Below, piece by piece: positions 32,026 through 42,875 of a stretch of 64,000 nt of DNA. Source of the stretch: Symbiodinium natans (Eukaryota; Sar; Dinophyceae; Suessiales; Symbiodiniaceae); contig CAJNDS010002612.1 of assembly GCA_905221605.1 (NCBI GenBank), forward strand, positions 554,741-618,740, read 5' to 3'. Within the stretch, counting starts at the first letter, position 1. Each line of letters begins with the position of its first letter. The position numbers were made by a program, and so were the translations under genes. The notes beneath the pieces were generated by a model. It did not search any database. It saw only the letters and a list, made by a program, of their open reading frames with translations, and was not told the origin of the DNA.

Positions 32026-32195
32026 AAATTTTCTAGAAGTAGCCCTTTAAGCTTCAAGAGTCTTTCAAAACTTCTAAGTATTTCAAAACGTTTTCGTTTC
32101 TTATTGTTTCAAATTTTATAAAAAGTAACCCTTTAAACTGTAAGAGTTTTTTAAAGCTTCTAGGTATCTCATAATGTTTTCGTTTCTTGTTGTTC
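32026..32195. repeat. Imperfect tandem duplication, 85-bp unit
   Basis: AAATTTTCTAGAAGTAGCCC and AAATTTTATAAAAAGTAACC start two copies at 32026 and 32111. Both continue with CCTTTAA, a TTTC/TTTT-AAA-CTTCTA stretch, and a TTTTCGTTTCTT end. Confidence 0.65.
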
Positions 32196-32340
32196 TTCCT
32201 TAATTAAAAGTAAATGAGTGGGTGGCTTAAGCAATCCTGTTGAGTATTTGTAATTTATGTAGAATATCTTTACCATGTAAGAGTATCAGTAGATTTGAAT
32301 TTTTAGAAATATGTGAGCCAAAGCCAATGCTTGTATATAT

Positions 32341-33379
32341 GCACATATGCACATACATGTAGGGTTTCGGGCTCAGGGTCTCGAGGATTGCTCGACCGGT
32401 GAAGCTCCCGAACCCGACACCCGAAAACCTGAACCCTAAATCCTCATCCATCAACCCTAAACCGTAAACCCCAATGCCGGCTTGCGGCTCGACAGTCCGA
32501 AGCCATGTACAAGCCCACCCGTTTCCTGCCCTCGGCACCGACTCCCGAGAGTTCGGTTCCGAAGGCCTTCTTGGCCAGAGACTCGTCTTGTCTTGCAAGC
32601 TCGGCTTATGGCTTTTTCTAGTCGAAAGGCGTTACAGAGGTATTTGACAAATGTGCATGTGCGCGGCCTGCGACAACCGGGGTTTCTGGCGCAGAGCCGC
32701 ACGCCTCAGGTCTCGAAGGTGCCCCCTTGGCGCCGCTTCAGTGTGCTCAACGTGTGGAAGCCCGCGGGAACCTTGGGCGGTTTGGGTTTAGAGTTTAGGG
32801 TTCAGGGTTTAGCGTTTAGGGTTTGGGTTTTAGGGTTTAGGGAGAACCTCAAAGCCGTAAACCCTAACCCTAATCCCTATGCCGTAAACCCTAAACCCTA
32901 ATCCCTCACCTTCTTCGGGTAGTTTCATGGGTTCAGGGTTTAGGGTTTAGGGTTTAGAGTTTAGGCTTAGTATGGGCCCGTACACTGTTTCCTTCACAGA
33001 AGGTAAGGGACCCTTGAATAAACGCTAAACTCCAAACCCTAAACCCCAAACCCTAAACCCTAAACCTTAAACCCCAAACCCTAAACCCTAAGCCCTAAGC
33101 CGTAAACCTTTCTCTCTCTCAGGTGACCGTTGAGGAGAACTTGGATATCCCGGCGGGAATCTTGAAGGCTCGGGATTAGAATTTAGGGTTGAGGGTTTAG
33201 TGTTTAGGGTTTAGGGTTTAGGGAGAACTGCAAAGCCGTAAACCCTAACCCTAATCCCAAAGCCGTAAACCCTAACCCTAATCCCTCACTTTCTTCGGGT
33301 AGTTCCATGGATGGACTCTTATTATAAGCTTAGGCTTTAAGGTTTAGGGCTTTGGGCCGAAAGGCCTTCTCATGTAAGG
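32341..33379. other. Heptamer-rich DNA with exon-like pieces
   Basis: GC-rich 32465-32780 is open in two overlapping frames. The + frame (32482-32901) contains MAFSSRKALQRYLTNVH from an ATG at 32608 and ends in heptamers. The fragment AAGCCCGCGGGAACCTTGG at 32758 recurs at 33545 and 35232, so this is a repeated piece of something coding-like rather than a unique gene. Heptamers and 7-mer variants fill the rest. Confidence 0.4.
33123..33167 (+). CDS. Exon-like island, unassigned
   Basis: Strong acceptor (TTTCTCTCTCTCAG) then 45 nt in phase 0 reading VTVEENLDIPAGILK, ending at a GC donor (TTGAAG|GCTCGG) of the type used by the USP gene. Family not recognised. Confidence 0.42.
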
Positions 33380-34922
33380 TTTTTAGGCCTTAAGCCCTTT
33401 ACAGGGTCTGGGGAACCAAAAGCTAATGGACGGTTAAGGGCGCACGAAACCCTAAACCTTAAACCCTAAACACCAGACCCTAAACCGTAAGCCCTAGGCC
33501 GTAAACCTTGCTACCTAAGGTAGCATTGGAGACACCCTCGAAGAAGCCCGCGGGAACCTTGGAGGGTTAGGGTTTAGGGTTTAGGGTTTAGAGTTTAGGG
33601 TGTAGGGTTTAGGGTTTAAGGTTTAGGGTTCAAAGTTTCGGGTTTAGGGTTCAGGGTTTGGGGTTGAGTAATAATTTAGGATTTAGGGTTTAGGGCTAGG
33701 GTTTAGGGTTTAGTAGCTTACTCCGCCTCAGGGCTTATGCCTATGCCAGCCCGCTGCAGTTGCACAAGCTTGGCTTTACGCCGCTTGACTATGGGTTTAG
33801 GGTTTAGGGTTTAGGGTTTAGGACTTAGAGCCTGTTTAGGGTTCGGGCTTTAGGTTAGGGGGTTCCTTACCAATCGCAAATGTCCAAAGCACTCTCATTC
33901 TTCTAACCTTCGCACAAACCTGAAGGGGCATCCCACCCTGGCATTTTCTATGAGAGGGCCCTTGGCCCAGCCTTGCGCAAAAACCTGAGGGGAGGTCCTT
34001 AGCGAATCGCAAATCTCTCAAGCACTCTCAGTCTTCTAACCGAAGTGTCCTCTGAACTGTTCGATGTTTGAGTTGTGAATGGTTGGCTTGGCTTGGGCTG
34101 GCTCCGGTTTGGTTTCGCAGTGAGTTGTGTTTGGGTGGACTTGGGGTGGGCATGTCTTCACACAACTGCGTGCAGCTGACCCGTGCTACGCCACTGCAGG
34201 ATGATAAAGCTCCCTGTAATCTGGCTTAGTTCTTAAAAAAAAAGACCGCGTGCAGCGCGTGCACATTAGGGGAGTGGCTTCAACATATGTCTCTGTGATG
34301 CGACTTTATGCGAGATGATGTGACTTCGCTCGCAGCCGCGTGTCATTGGGGAGATGTGACTTAACCTACCCGCTTGTACAGCCGGTGGCAAGGCCTCGTG
34401 GTTCCAGCCGTGGACTCCTGAGGACGACCAGGCTGGCGCAACGTGCACAATCTACAAGTTGACGGTTGTCAAAATTTTTCTATAGGCACTGTAAGTATTA
34501 ACAGAGTATATTGCGATATGAATTCAATAAATCAATAGAATTTTGACGACCGTCCATGTGGTTTGGGAGACCAGCCAACGTAAAATCCTCAACTCTGACA
34601 GAAGAACGAAGAGTCCATAGCGGAGACTCTGCGGGTTGCCTCCAAATGGCGCCAGGAAGTGGCCTCAGCCAAGTAGACCTTAAATGTGACTTATTCATCA
34701 AAAAGGAGCATCCTTTTAGTCCATATAACTGCACTTGAAACCCTTCGCTTAGGCTGCTGAGTCCGAGAAGAACAACAGTGCAGCGGCCTCACTATTGGGA
34801 ATCGGCAACATGTGCGTATTTCGCATGTGTGTCGAGAACATGCGCCTGTGGGGCGTGAACATTGGGAAAGACTTCAACATACATCTTGGTGAAGCAACTT
34901 TGCATGGAATGATGTGACTTCG
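33380..34922. repeat. Segmental duplication, copy 1
   Basis: Copy 1 of a block repeated at 35067-36616. Only about three base substitutions were noted (for example GG to AA near 35335, A to C at 36459) plus one extra heptamer in copy 2 (two versus three full TTTAGGG units before TTTAGAG, near 33570 and 35260). All open frames inside are present in both copies, at an offset of 1694. A 105-bp sub-repeat (34258-34364) is found again in diverged form at 34853-34957. No recognisable gene apart from a small exon-like island. Confidence 0.9.
33732..33794 (+). CDS. Exon-like island (duplicated), unassigned
   Basis: After GCCTCAG the frame reads AYAYASPLQLHKLGFTPLDY, and the GT donor is the first base pair of a heptamer array (ATGG|GTTTAGGG). 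An identical copy lies at 35426-35488. Confidence 0.4.
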
Positions 34923-35066
34923 CTCGCAGTAGCGAGTCACTGAAGAAATATGACCTCACATGCACATATGCAAGTTAACCAAGCTTCTTGTAGTGTGAAA
35001 TGTATTATAATACAAATATCAAAAAAGAATCACCACAAACTTGTTAAATGTAGAAGGGGAGGAGTG

Positions 35067-36616
35067 TTTTTAGGCCTTAAGCCCTTTACAGGGTCTGGGG
35101 AACCAAAAGCTAATGGACGGTTAAGGGCGCACGAAACCCTAAACCTTAAACCCTAAACACCAGACCCTAAACCGTAAGCCCTAGGCCGTAAACCTTGCTA
35201 CCTAAGGTAGCATTGGAGACACCCTCGAAGAAGCCCGCGGGAACCTTGGAGGGTTAGGGTTTAGGGTTTAGGGTTTAGGGTTTAGAGTTTAGGGTGTAGG
35301 GTTTAGGGTTTAAGGTTTAGGGTTCAAAGTTTCGGGTTTAAAGTTCAGGGTTTGGGGTTGAGTAATAATTTAGGATTTAGGGTTTAGGGCTAGGGTTTAG
35401 GGTTTAGTAGCTTACTCCGCCTCAGGGCTTATGCCTATGCCAGCCCGCTGCAGTTGCACAAGCTTGGCTTTACGCCGCTTGACTATGGGTTTAGGGTTTA
35501 GGGTTTAGGGTTTAGGACTTAGAGCCTGTTTAGGGTTCGGGCTTTAGGTTAGGGGGTTCCTTACCAATCGCAAATGTCCAAAGCACTCTCATTCTTCTAA
35601 CCTTCGCACAAACCTGAAGGGGCATCCCACCCTGGCATTTTCTATGAGAGGGCCCTTGGCCCAGCCTTGCGCAAAAACCTGAGGGGAGGTCCTTAGCGAA
35701 TCGCAAATCTCTCAAGCACTCTCAGTCTTCTAACCGAAGTGTCCTCTGAACTGTTCGATGTTTGAGTTGTGAATGGTTGGCTTGGCTTGGGCTGGCTCCG
35801 GTTTGGTTTCGCAGTGAGTTGTGTTTGGGTGGACTTGGGGTGGGCATGTCTTCACACAACTGCGTGCAGCTGACCCGTGCTACGCCACTGCAGGATGATA
35901 AAGCTCCCTGTAATCTGGCTTAGTTCTTAAAAAAAAAGACCGCGTGCAGCGCGTGCACATTAGGGGAGTGGCTTCAACATATGTCTCTGTGATGCGACTT
36001 TATGCGAGATGATGTGACTTCGCTCGCAGCCGCGTGTCATTGGGGAGATGTGACTTAACCTACCCGCTTGTACAGCCGGTGGCAAGGCCTCGTGGTTCCA
36101 GCCGTGGACTCCTGAGGACGACCAGGCTGGCGCAACGTGCACAATCTACAAGTTGACGGTTGTCAAAATTTTTCTATAGGCACTGTAAGTATTAACAGAG
36201 TATATTGCGATATGAATTCAATAAATCAATAGAATTTTGACGACCGTCCATGTGGTTTGGGAGACCAGCCAACGTAAAATCCTCAACTCTGACAGAAGAA
36301 CGAAGAGTCCATAGCGGAGACTCTGCGGGTTGCCTCCAAATGGCGCCAGGAAGTGGCCTCAGCCAAGTAGACCTTAAATGTGACTTATTCATCAAAAAGG
36401 AGCATCCTTTTAGTCCATATAACTGCACTTGAAACCCTTCGCTTAGGCTGCTGAGTCCGAGACGAACAACAGTGCAGCGGCCTCACTATTGGGAATCGGC
36501 AACATGTGCGTATTTCGCATGTGTGTCGAGAACATGCGCCTGTGGGGCGTGAACATTGGGAAAGACTTCAACATACATCTTGGTGAAGCAACTTTGCATG
36601 GAATGATGTGACTTCG
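35067..36616. repeat. Segmental duplication, copy 2
   Basis: Near-identical to 33380-34922 but longer by exactly one heptamer. Breakpoints: left at TTTTTAGGCC, right at GATGTGACTTCGC, beyond which copy 1 continues into TCGCAGTAGCGAG and copy 2 into GTCACCGCTTCCC. The 144-bp spacer between the copies is unique. The arrangement could be a recent tandem duplication or an assembly duplication. Confidence 0.9.
35426..35488 (+). CDS. Exon-like island, second copy
   Basis: Identical to the 33732-33794 island, carried along in the duplication. Confidence 0.35.
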
Positions 36617-36696
36617 CGTCACCGCTTCCCAGGCCCCGAAAGAGCCACCGTACCCGCCGCCGCGCAAGCGTGGTCTCCCGACCGCCGGGTTCTCGG

Positions 36697-36852
36697 CACT
36701 TCTGTCTGCTCCTTCGTCTCCCTGCTTCTTTGTCTCCGTCCTTCTTTGTCTCTTTGCTTCTTCGTCTCTGTGCTTCTGCGTCTCCGTGCTTTGTCGCCTC
36801 TTTGCTTCTTCGTCTCTCTGCTTCTTCGTCTCTCTGCCTCTTCGTCTCTGGA
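36697..36852. repeat. 16-bp pyrimidine minisatellite
   Basis: Variants of TGCTTCTTCGTCTCTC, about nine copies. The charged minus-strand frames across it are products of this repeat. Confidence 0.75.
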
Positions 36853-36913
36853 TCAGGTGTCCTCGCCAACCGAGCCTCCCTGGAAGAGATCTCTTGGATC
36901 TCAGCAACATGAG

Positions 36914-36951
36914 GAGGTGGGCTTCGAGACGATCCAGTTGCTCAATATTTG
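36914..36951 (+). CDS. Exon-like island, unassigned
   Basis: After CATGAG the frame reads EVGFETIQLLNIW and ends at a GT donor (ATTTG|GTAACG). No family recognised. Confidence 0.3.
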
Positions 36952-37056
36952 GTAACGTTAGCCTTAACCACTTTGCAGTTCTTGCTGCCAGTTTCCCTAA
37001 ACCCTAAACCCTAAACCTCAAACCTTAAACCCTAAACCCTAAACCCTGAACCTCAG

Positions 37057-37113
37057 CCACTCTCCGCCCCGAGGCGACGCCTGGGAGCTTCATTGCTCGG
37101 TTGCTCAAGTCGG
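37057..37113 (+). CDS. Exon-like island, unassigned
   Basis: After AACCTCAG one frame reads TLRPEATPGSFIARLLKSG up to a GC donor (TCGG|GCGCTT). It lies between heptamer arrays and upstream of the first certain USP exon; a USP role is possible but unproven. Confidence 0.3.
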
Positions 37114-37374
37114 GCGCTTGTTCGGGGGCCCTTACTCTAAACCCTAAGCCCTGAACCCTAAACCCTAAACCCTAAACCTAAAACCCTAAACCCCAAAACC
37201 CTAAAACCCTGAACTCAAAAAACCGCTTGGTGACTTCTCGGCAGTTTCAGCCTTGGAGCCCCTAAGCCATCCTTAGCCCGCTTAAACCCTAAACCCTAAA
37301 CCCTAAACCCTAAACCTCAAACTTTAAACCCTAAACCCTAGACCCTAAGCTTCTGGTTGCTGGGGGGGCCTGGG

Positions 37375-37515
37375 GGTTATGGGGTTTATAGGGTTTATAG
37401 GGTTTATCGGGTTTATAGGGTTTATGGGGTTTATGGGGTTTCTAGGGTTAGTGTTTATAGGGTTTGTAGCGCTTATAGGGTTTATAGGGTTTATAGGGTT
37501 TATAGGGTTTAGGGC
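37375..37515. repeat. 9-bp TTTATAGGG array
   Basis: About 14 units of TTTATAGGG with variants, a heptamer with TA inserted. Nine bases keep one frame open, giving the meaningless GFIGFI frame. Confidence 0.85.
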
Positions 37516-37599
37516 TTTGGGTTGCGAAGAAAGAGTCGGTGTAATTCTAAATCTGTTCTGGAGCTTCTTACAAAACTCCATGGCTAAGTGGCACACCTA

Positions 37600-38682
37600 G
37601 ACCGCTAGCTTGAAAACCAATACCTTAGACCCTAAGCCCTAAACCCTAATATCACATTTTAAACCCTTGGCCTCTCAACGAAACTGAGGCCCGATCACGT
37701 CTGAGAGGGCCTGCTTACACAGGGCCGAGCACCGGGTTTAGGGTTTAGGGTATAAGAATAAGTATAGGGTTTAGGGTTAGGGTTTAGGGTTTAGGGTTTA
37801 GGGTTTAGGGTTTAGGGTTTAGAGTTTAGTGTGCAGCGTTCTACATGGCCCACTTCTACCCAGTCCTAGGACTGCCCGAGTGCTCCGCGTGCTCCGACCC
37901 TTTTGTAGGTCTCTTGAATACTTGAACTTCTCAACTTCTAGCCTCTGGGCCCAGACCCACGTGACCCTACTTAATGCCAAGGGCAGGGCAGAAGGCTGCG
38001 ACGACAAAGCACTTCGTGTAAAGCATTCTAAAACCCAAATCCCAAACCTGAAGCCTTCCGTGCCCGCCTTGTGCTTATCGGCCTAAAGCCTTCCTGGGGA
38101 AGCTTTTGAGGCCTTGCTGGGACCTGGCTTCCGTAGCTAGCCTGTCTGTTTCGGGCCCCTCCAGGGCGTTGTATATGTCCGGGGCCGCCGGAGCAGAGAC
38201 GGCAGAAACTTTAACGGGTTGGCGAAGCCTCAGCAGACAAAAAAGGGTGGAGGGAATTTTGGGTTCCAGGGTGGTCTTTCAAATCGCGTAATACCTTTAC
38301 AGAGTGCAGCATGATGGGAAAAACAGCAGGAGTTGTAATCATAGCATTAAATATAATTAGTGGAGCTCTCTATAGTAAAACAACAAAAGGAAGTCAAATG
38401 ATACATAAAGGTTCCTGCCTCATATATATATATATATATTTACTTATTTATACCGCATGTTGTATATGATATGTCGCATATTGCATATCATATATTGTAT
38501 ACTGTATATTATATACTGCATATAATGCATAATATAAAGTATATAATATAATATATACTATATACATAATATACAATATATAAAATACATTTTTTAAATT
38601 TTTTATTAATTAATTTAATATTTATTATTCATTATATAGTATATTTTATATATTATGTAGTATGTATTATATAATGTTCTTT
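37600..38682. other. Non-coding DNA; heptamers then AT-rich simple sequence
   Basis: Heptamers 37733-37830. GC-rich 37830-38290 is open in one + frame in parts (LLRPCWDLASVASLSVSG near 38115) without a recognisable domain. 38400-38660 is TATA-type simple sequence. Confidence 0.5.
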
Positions 38683-39400
38683 CAAGCCATTGGAATGCAA
38701 AGAAAATGGAAGTTTTTTGCTTAAAACATGTAGAAGTAGAGTTTTTCCGATGGAAACATAGAGATAATAGAGGATTTCTCATGAAAACGTGAAGACAGTA
38801 GACGTTTTCTTGTGGGAGTATGAAGAAATAGAGGTTTTCCCATTGAAAGATCGAGAAAATAGAAGGTTTTCCAACCACTACCACCACTTCTACGCATCGT
38901 GCGAACATTGTTTGCAAATGGGGGGGGCTGCGCCCCCCCCAACCCCCCCGCTGTTTTTTTTAAGCTGTGCAAAGCGTGCTGCAAAGCCAAGTGGGGGGGG
39001 TGGGGGGGCTGCGCCAACCCCAACCCCCCCGCGTTTTTATCAAGCTGTGCCACTGCAAAGCGTGCTTTATGAATCTTGTTGAAGCCATTGGGATACTAAA
39101 AAGTTTAAGTTTTTCTTAAAATATATGGAAATAGAGGTTTTCCGATGGAAACATAGAGATGATAGAGGTTTCCTATGAAAACGTGAAGAAAATAGAGGTT
39201 TTCTTGTGGGAATATGAAGAAATAGAGGTTTTCCTATTAAAAGATCGAGAAAATAGAAGGTTTTCCAACCACTACCACCACCCACTACTACCCATCGTGC
39301 GAGCATTGTGTTTGCAAATGGGGGGGGGGGTGGCTGCGCCCCCCCGCCCCCCCCCAAACCCCCCCCCCCCCCCGCTGTATTCCAAGAGGAAAATGGGTTA
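38683..39400. repeat. Two tandem diverged copies of a 398-bp unit
   Basis: Both copies start near AAGCCATTGG (38684 and 39082), share ATAGAGGTTTTCC and AGATCGAGAAAATAGAAGG, pass through CCACTACCACCAC and end in long G and C runs. Inside each copy a 35-45 bp GAGGTTTTC motif repeats four times. Confidence 0.7.
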
Positions 39401-40945
39401 TTTTTTGTTTGATGCTGATTTATTTTTTTTGATCCCTTGGGGTTTTTATTTTTTTTGAGGCTTATTTGTTTTTTTTTGATCCTTCACCCCGTTCGAGGGT
39501 TTAGGTTTGTTTGGGCCGTAGTGTCGGCGTACAAAGATAGGGGCTTGACCACCCCCCCCCCCCCCCCCCCCCGCCCGCTTGTCTTTTGGGGTAGGTGGGC
39601 GCCGGTCGAGCGCTCAGCGAGACCCCGCCCAAGGAGACCGAGCCCGACTCCGGACTTTCCAAATCTCCAGACGAGTTTAGGGTTTAGGATTTAGGGTTTA
39701 AGGTTTAATTTGGGTTCAGGGTTTAGGGTTTAGGGTTTAAGGTTTAGGGTTTCTGGGTTAGGGATTAGAGGTTCATTGTCGTTGTAGATGTTGCATCAAC
39801 CTAGAACCTCCTTGTGTGTGTGTGTGCGCGTTGTGGGTTCAAGGCGGTTTCTGAGCTGCTGCGTTTTGTGGGTTTTGACAATCGCACCAAAATGCGGATG
39901 CCAAAAAAACGAAGTGCCGAAAAACATCCAAGAACAAAGAGGACTCTCAGGCGAACTGGGACACTGCAACCACAGAACAAGTTCAAGAAACAATTGTTTT
40001 ACTTCGAACATCCCAACCCTCTCTGGGTAGAGATACTCTGGGGGGTTGAGCACTCCAGGGACACTCTGGGGTTGGGCATGTATCTATATCATACTATCAA
40101 GATACCAACCAACATAAAGAAAGGAAGCCCCTCAGACCGCAAGATTGTGTTTTTTTTCCAAAGGAATTGACGTTGACGGGATGGGAGGTATGTAACCCCC
40201 AGGTGAATAGACATGACTGCAAGCAGATATCTCTTCATCAGTACCCATGAGGCAAAAGCTTTGAGGAAACGAGACTACTGTGCGCTGGTACCTTGTGCTT
40301 GCTACAAAAACTCCACAAATGTTAATTAACGACTATCTCGATGTTATAATATGGGGTTTACGAAAATAGGGGACCCCTAAAATAGACCACCAAATAGTAG
40401 TATCCCCTTATAAAAAAGAACCCCAAAAAGGCACCCCCCTATTTTCGGAAAACGCCCCCCACATAATCCTTGGGGAGAAGGGCAAGATTGGAAGTTGCAA
40501 GTATAGAGGAGACTTCATTGGAAATCTTCCCTCCAGAAATAGGTGTTTTGCAGGCTTGTCTCCGAGGGAAATGTAAACATCGGTGCGGTAAGGGTTTAGG
40601 GTTTAGGGTTTAGGGTTTAAGGTTTAGGGTTTAGGGTTTAGGGTTTAGGGTTTAGGGTTTAGGGTTTAGGGTTTAACCCTGAACGTGAACTAAACCTAAG
40701 GACCTAAATCTCAACTCAGCCAAATAGACCTTCAGACACGTTGCAGTCCTACACGCGACAGCCCCGAAGAAGCGCAACGTCCGAAACCACCCTAAACCCT
40801 TAACTCTAAACAGTAAACTCTGAAGCTCAAAATCAACCCGAACCCTGAGCCGTAAAACCCTAAACCCTAAACCCAAAACCCTAAACCCTAAACCCTAAAC
40901 CCTAAACCCCAAACCCTAAACCGCAAAACCCCTGCGACTCTGCAG
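39401..40945. other. Mixed non-coding DNA
   Basis: Poly-T/poly-C tracts (39430-39580), heptamers (39670-39760, 40590-40675, 40855-40925) and an unassigned 118-codon + frame (39814-40170). The stretch 39995-40080 (AACATCCCAACC, then repeated CACTCCAGGGACACTCTGGG) is related to the minisatellite at 53340-53660. Confidence 0.45.
40352..40460. mobile_element. Foldback element, family F4
   Basis: GGGGTTTACGAAAATAGGGG at the left is mirrored by CCCCTATTTTCGGAAAACG at the right. Relatives are at 21380 (half), 45921, 48350 and 52386. Confidence 0.7.
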
Positions 40946-40979
40946 TTCCATTAAGGGCCCGGCGAACGCGCCCTACGAG
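40946..40979 (+). CDS. USP exon (SIKGPANAPYE)
   Basis: Acceptor CTCTGCAG; one base finishing a codon, then SIKGPANAPYE; GC donor (TACGAG|GCCTCA), phase 0. It joins directly to VLRWLPRLGE of the next exon. Position and composition fit the linker before the USP QEDAHEF box, but this exon has no diagnostic motif of its own. Confidence 0.6.
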
Positions 40980-41889
40980 GCCTCAACCTCAGCTCCGGGT
41001 TTGGGGTTTAGGGGTTAGGGTTTAGGGTTTAGGGTTTAGGGTTTAGGGTTTAGGGCTTAGGAATTCGAAGGGTTTATAAGGTTTACAGGGCTTACAGAGT
41101 TTGGAAGTTTTGGGGAGTTTATAGGGATTTATTCTAGCGTGTTTGTTGGGCTTTTATTGGGCTTCTAGGGGTTGGGGTTTAGAGGGCTTACAGGGTTTTG
41201 TAGTCTTTATATAGGGATTTCATATGGCTTACAGGGTATGTAGGATTTTTTTGGGGTTCACAGGGGTTGCAGGATTTACAGAGCTTATCGAGCTTAGCTC
41301 TTGAGGCACAACGTTATAAGAAAAATGAGTGCAGGCGCCGCTCGACGAATAAACCTCAAAAAAGTTACAGCCCAGGGTTTAGGGTTTGGGGTTTGAGGTT
41401 TGGGGTTTAGGGTTCACTCCAAAATTGTAATTGTTCTGCTTCCAGTCATAGAAGCTGAACTAGGTAGTCCTTGGGATATTGTATATTTTCCCTGACTGGG
41501 TTTAAAAGGACCATACGTAGGAATATTGTTCAGTGGGGGTTTCAGGGCCATCCCAGTGAAATACGTTCAGACAATGTTTTCTCCTTGTCTTATGCGCCAG
41601 CTGCGTGTTTAGGGTTTAGGGTTTAGGGGAAGTCTGGGGGTTGTTTGCCAGCAGATTGGACCAGCCACGCCATGTAGGGGTTTATGGTTTAAGGTTTAAG
41701 GTTTAGGGTTTAGGGTTTATAGGGGTTAGGGTTTAGGGTTTAGGGACCATCGCAGAGTCTGTTATAGTATGTTGAGCCAACCTTGCCAATCGTAGAATCA
41801 CATTCCCGAGCTTGAGACACGTCCAAGACGCCGGATGGTGTGAAGCAAGCGTGTTCTGCAACGCTTCGCGTGAAGTTGGAATAAGATAT

Positions 41890-42110
41890 GTTTATACATA
41901 CATATGTAATGTGTACTCATCTCCGTATATACACAGACACACGCATGCACGTATGCATGCATGTATGTACACGTACTTGTACAGTGCACATGTATGTACA
42001 TAGACGAACAGGCGTATATACATGTGTACATTTAAGTGTGTATGTATTTAAGTGTGTATGTATGTATGTATGTATGTATGCATGTATGTATGTATGAAGG
42101 AATGAATGAA
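41890..42110. repeat. ATGT/ACAT microsatellite
   Basis: Irregular (TATG)n and (ACAC)n simple sequence; the overlapping open frames on both strands are its products. Confidence 0.85.
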
Positions 42111-42182
42111 CGGATGCATGCCTCTTCCTCGCTCGATCCATCGACTGCCTCCGCATCCCTGGGCCCTAAAAGCGCTGCACAG

Positions 42183-42236
42183 GTTCTCCGCTGGCTGCCC
42201 AGACTCGGTGAGGATTTTACCTTTGGCGCCCAGGAG
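42183..42236 (+). CDS. USP exon ending FGAQE
   Basis: Acceptor GCTGCACAG; 54 nt in phase 0 reading VLRWLPRLGEDFTFGAQE; GT donor (CAGGAG|GTGCTT). F-x-FGxQE is the first half of the USP QEDAHEF box, and the next exon supplies DAHEFL exactly in phase. This junction was the anchor for the whole gene model. Confidence 0.88.
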
Positions 42237-42441
42237 GTGCTTTCGGGTTTATGACTTTACGTGGACAGGCTTTGTCAACAGAGGATTCTGCGGCTCTTGC
42301 GCCTAAACCCCAAAGCCCCAAAGCCCCAAAGCCCCAAAGCCCCAAAACCCCCAACTTTACTGTAAATGCTCCTCCCTAAACCCTAAAGCCCTACACCCTA
42401 ACCCTAAACCCTACCCCCTAAACCCGAAACCCAAAACCCCA

Positions 42442-42700
42442 AAACCCCAACACTCCAAAACCCCTAAACCCCTAAACCCCTAACCCCAAACCCCAAAACC
42501 CCAAAACCCCAAAACCCTAAACCCCTAAACCCCTAAACCCCTAAACCCCTAAACCCCTAAACCCCTAAACCCCTAAACCCCTAAACCCCTAAACCCTAAA
42601 CCCCTAAACCCCTAAACCCCTAAACCCCTAAACCCCTAAACCCCTAAACCCCTAAACCCCTAAACCCCTAAACCCTAAACCCTAAACCTAAACCCTAAAC
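42442..42700. repeat. CCCCTAAA octamer array in a USP intron
   Basis: About 25 octamers with CCCCAAAA variants at the start, returning to CCCTAAA heptamers at 42668. It fills the intron between the FGAQE and DAHEFL exons. Confidence 0.9.
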
Positions 42701-42740
42701 CCTAGCCCTAAACCCTGAACCGTACGCGCTGTCTCTGGAG

Positions 42741-42804
42741 GACGCCCATGAGTTCCTACGCAGTCTGCTTCGACTCCTGGAGGAGCTTTCTGGAGGGATT
42801 TGGG
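42741..42804 (+). CDS. USP exon starting DAHEFL
   Basis: Acceptor GTCTCTGGAG; reads DAHEFLRSLLRLLEELSGG. It completes QE-DAHEFL, the hallmark USP box. The 3' end is uncertain: a GT donor at 42805 leaves phase 1, while a GA donor after CTGGAG (42779) would join the next exon in phase 0. Confidence 0.88.
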
Positions 42805-42829
42805 GTTGAGGGACCCTAAACCCTAAACC

Positions 42830-42875
<46 letters not shown>

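Larger units (their letters stand above)
30790..32340. other. AT-rich flank downstream of the transposon
   Basis: Heptamer-free AT-rich DNA of the same base composition as the transposon, so it may be the element's 3' untranslated region or flank. No open frame of note (68 aa on the minus strand at 31244-31450 is not recognisable). It holds the spliced-leader relic and an 85-bp tandem duplication. The heptamer landscape resumes after 32360. Confidence 0.5.

Noticed and set aside
41888-42156. Cys/Tyr-rich small ORFs on both strands
   Set aside because: Microsatellite (TATG/ACAC) translation.
42237-42254. Reading through the donor after FGAQE (to VLSGL)
   Set aside because: It terminates after a few codons, whereas splicing at the GT gives QE-DAHEFL in phase.
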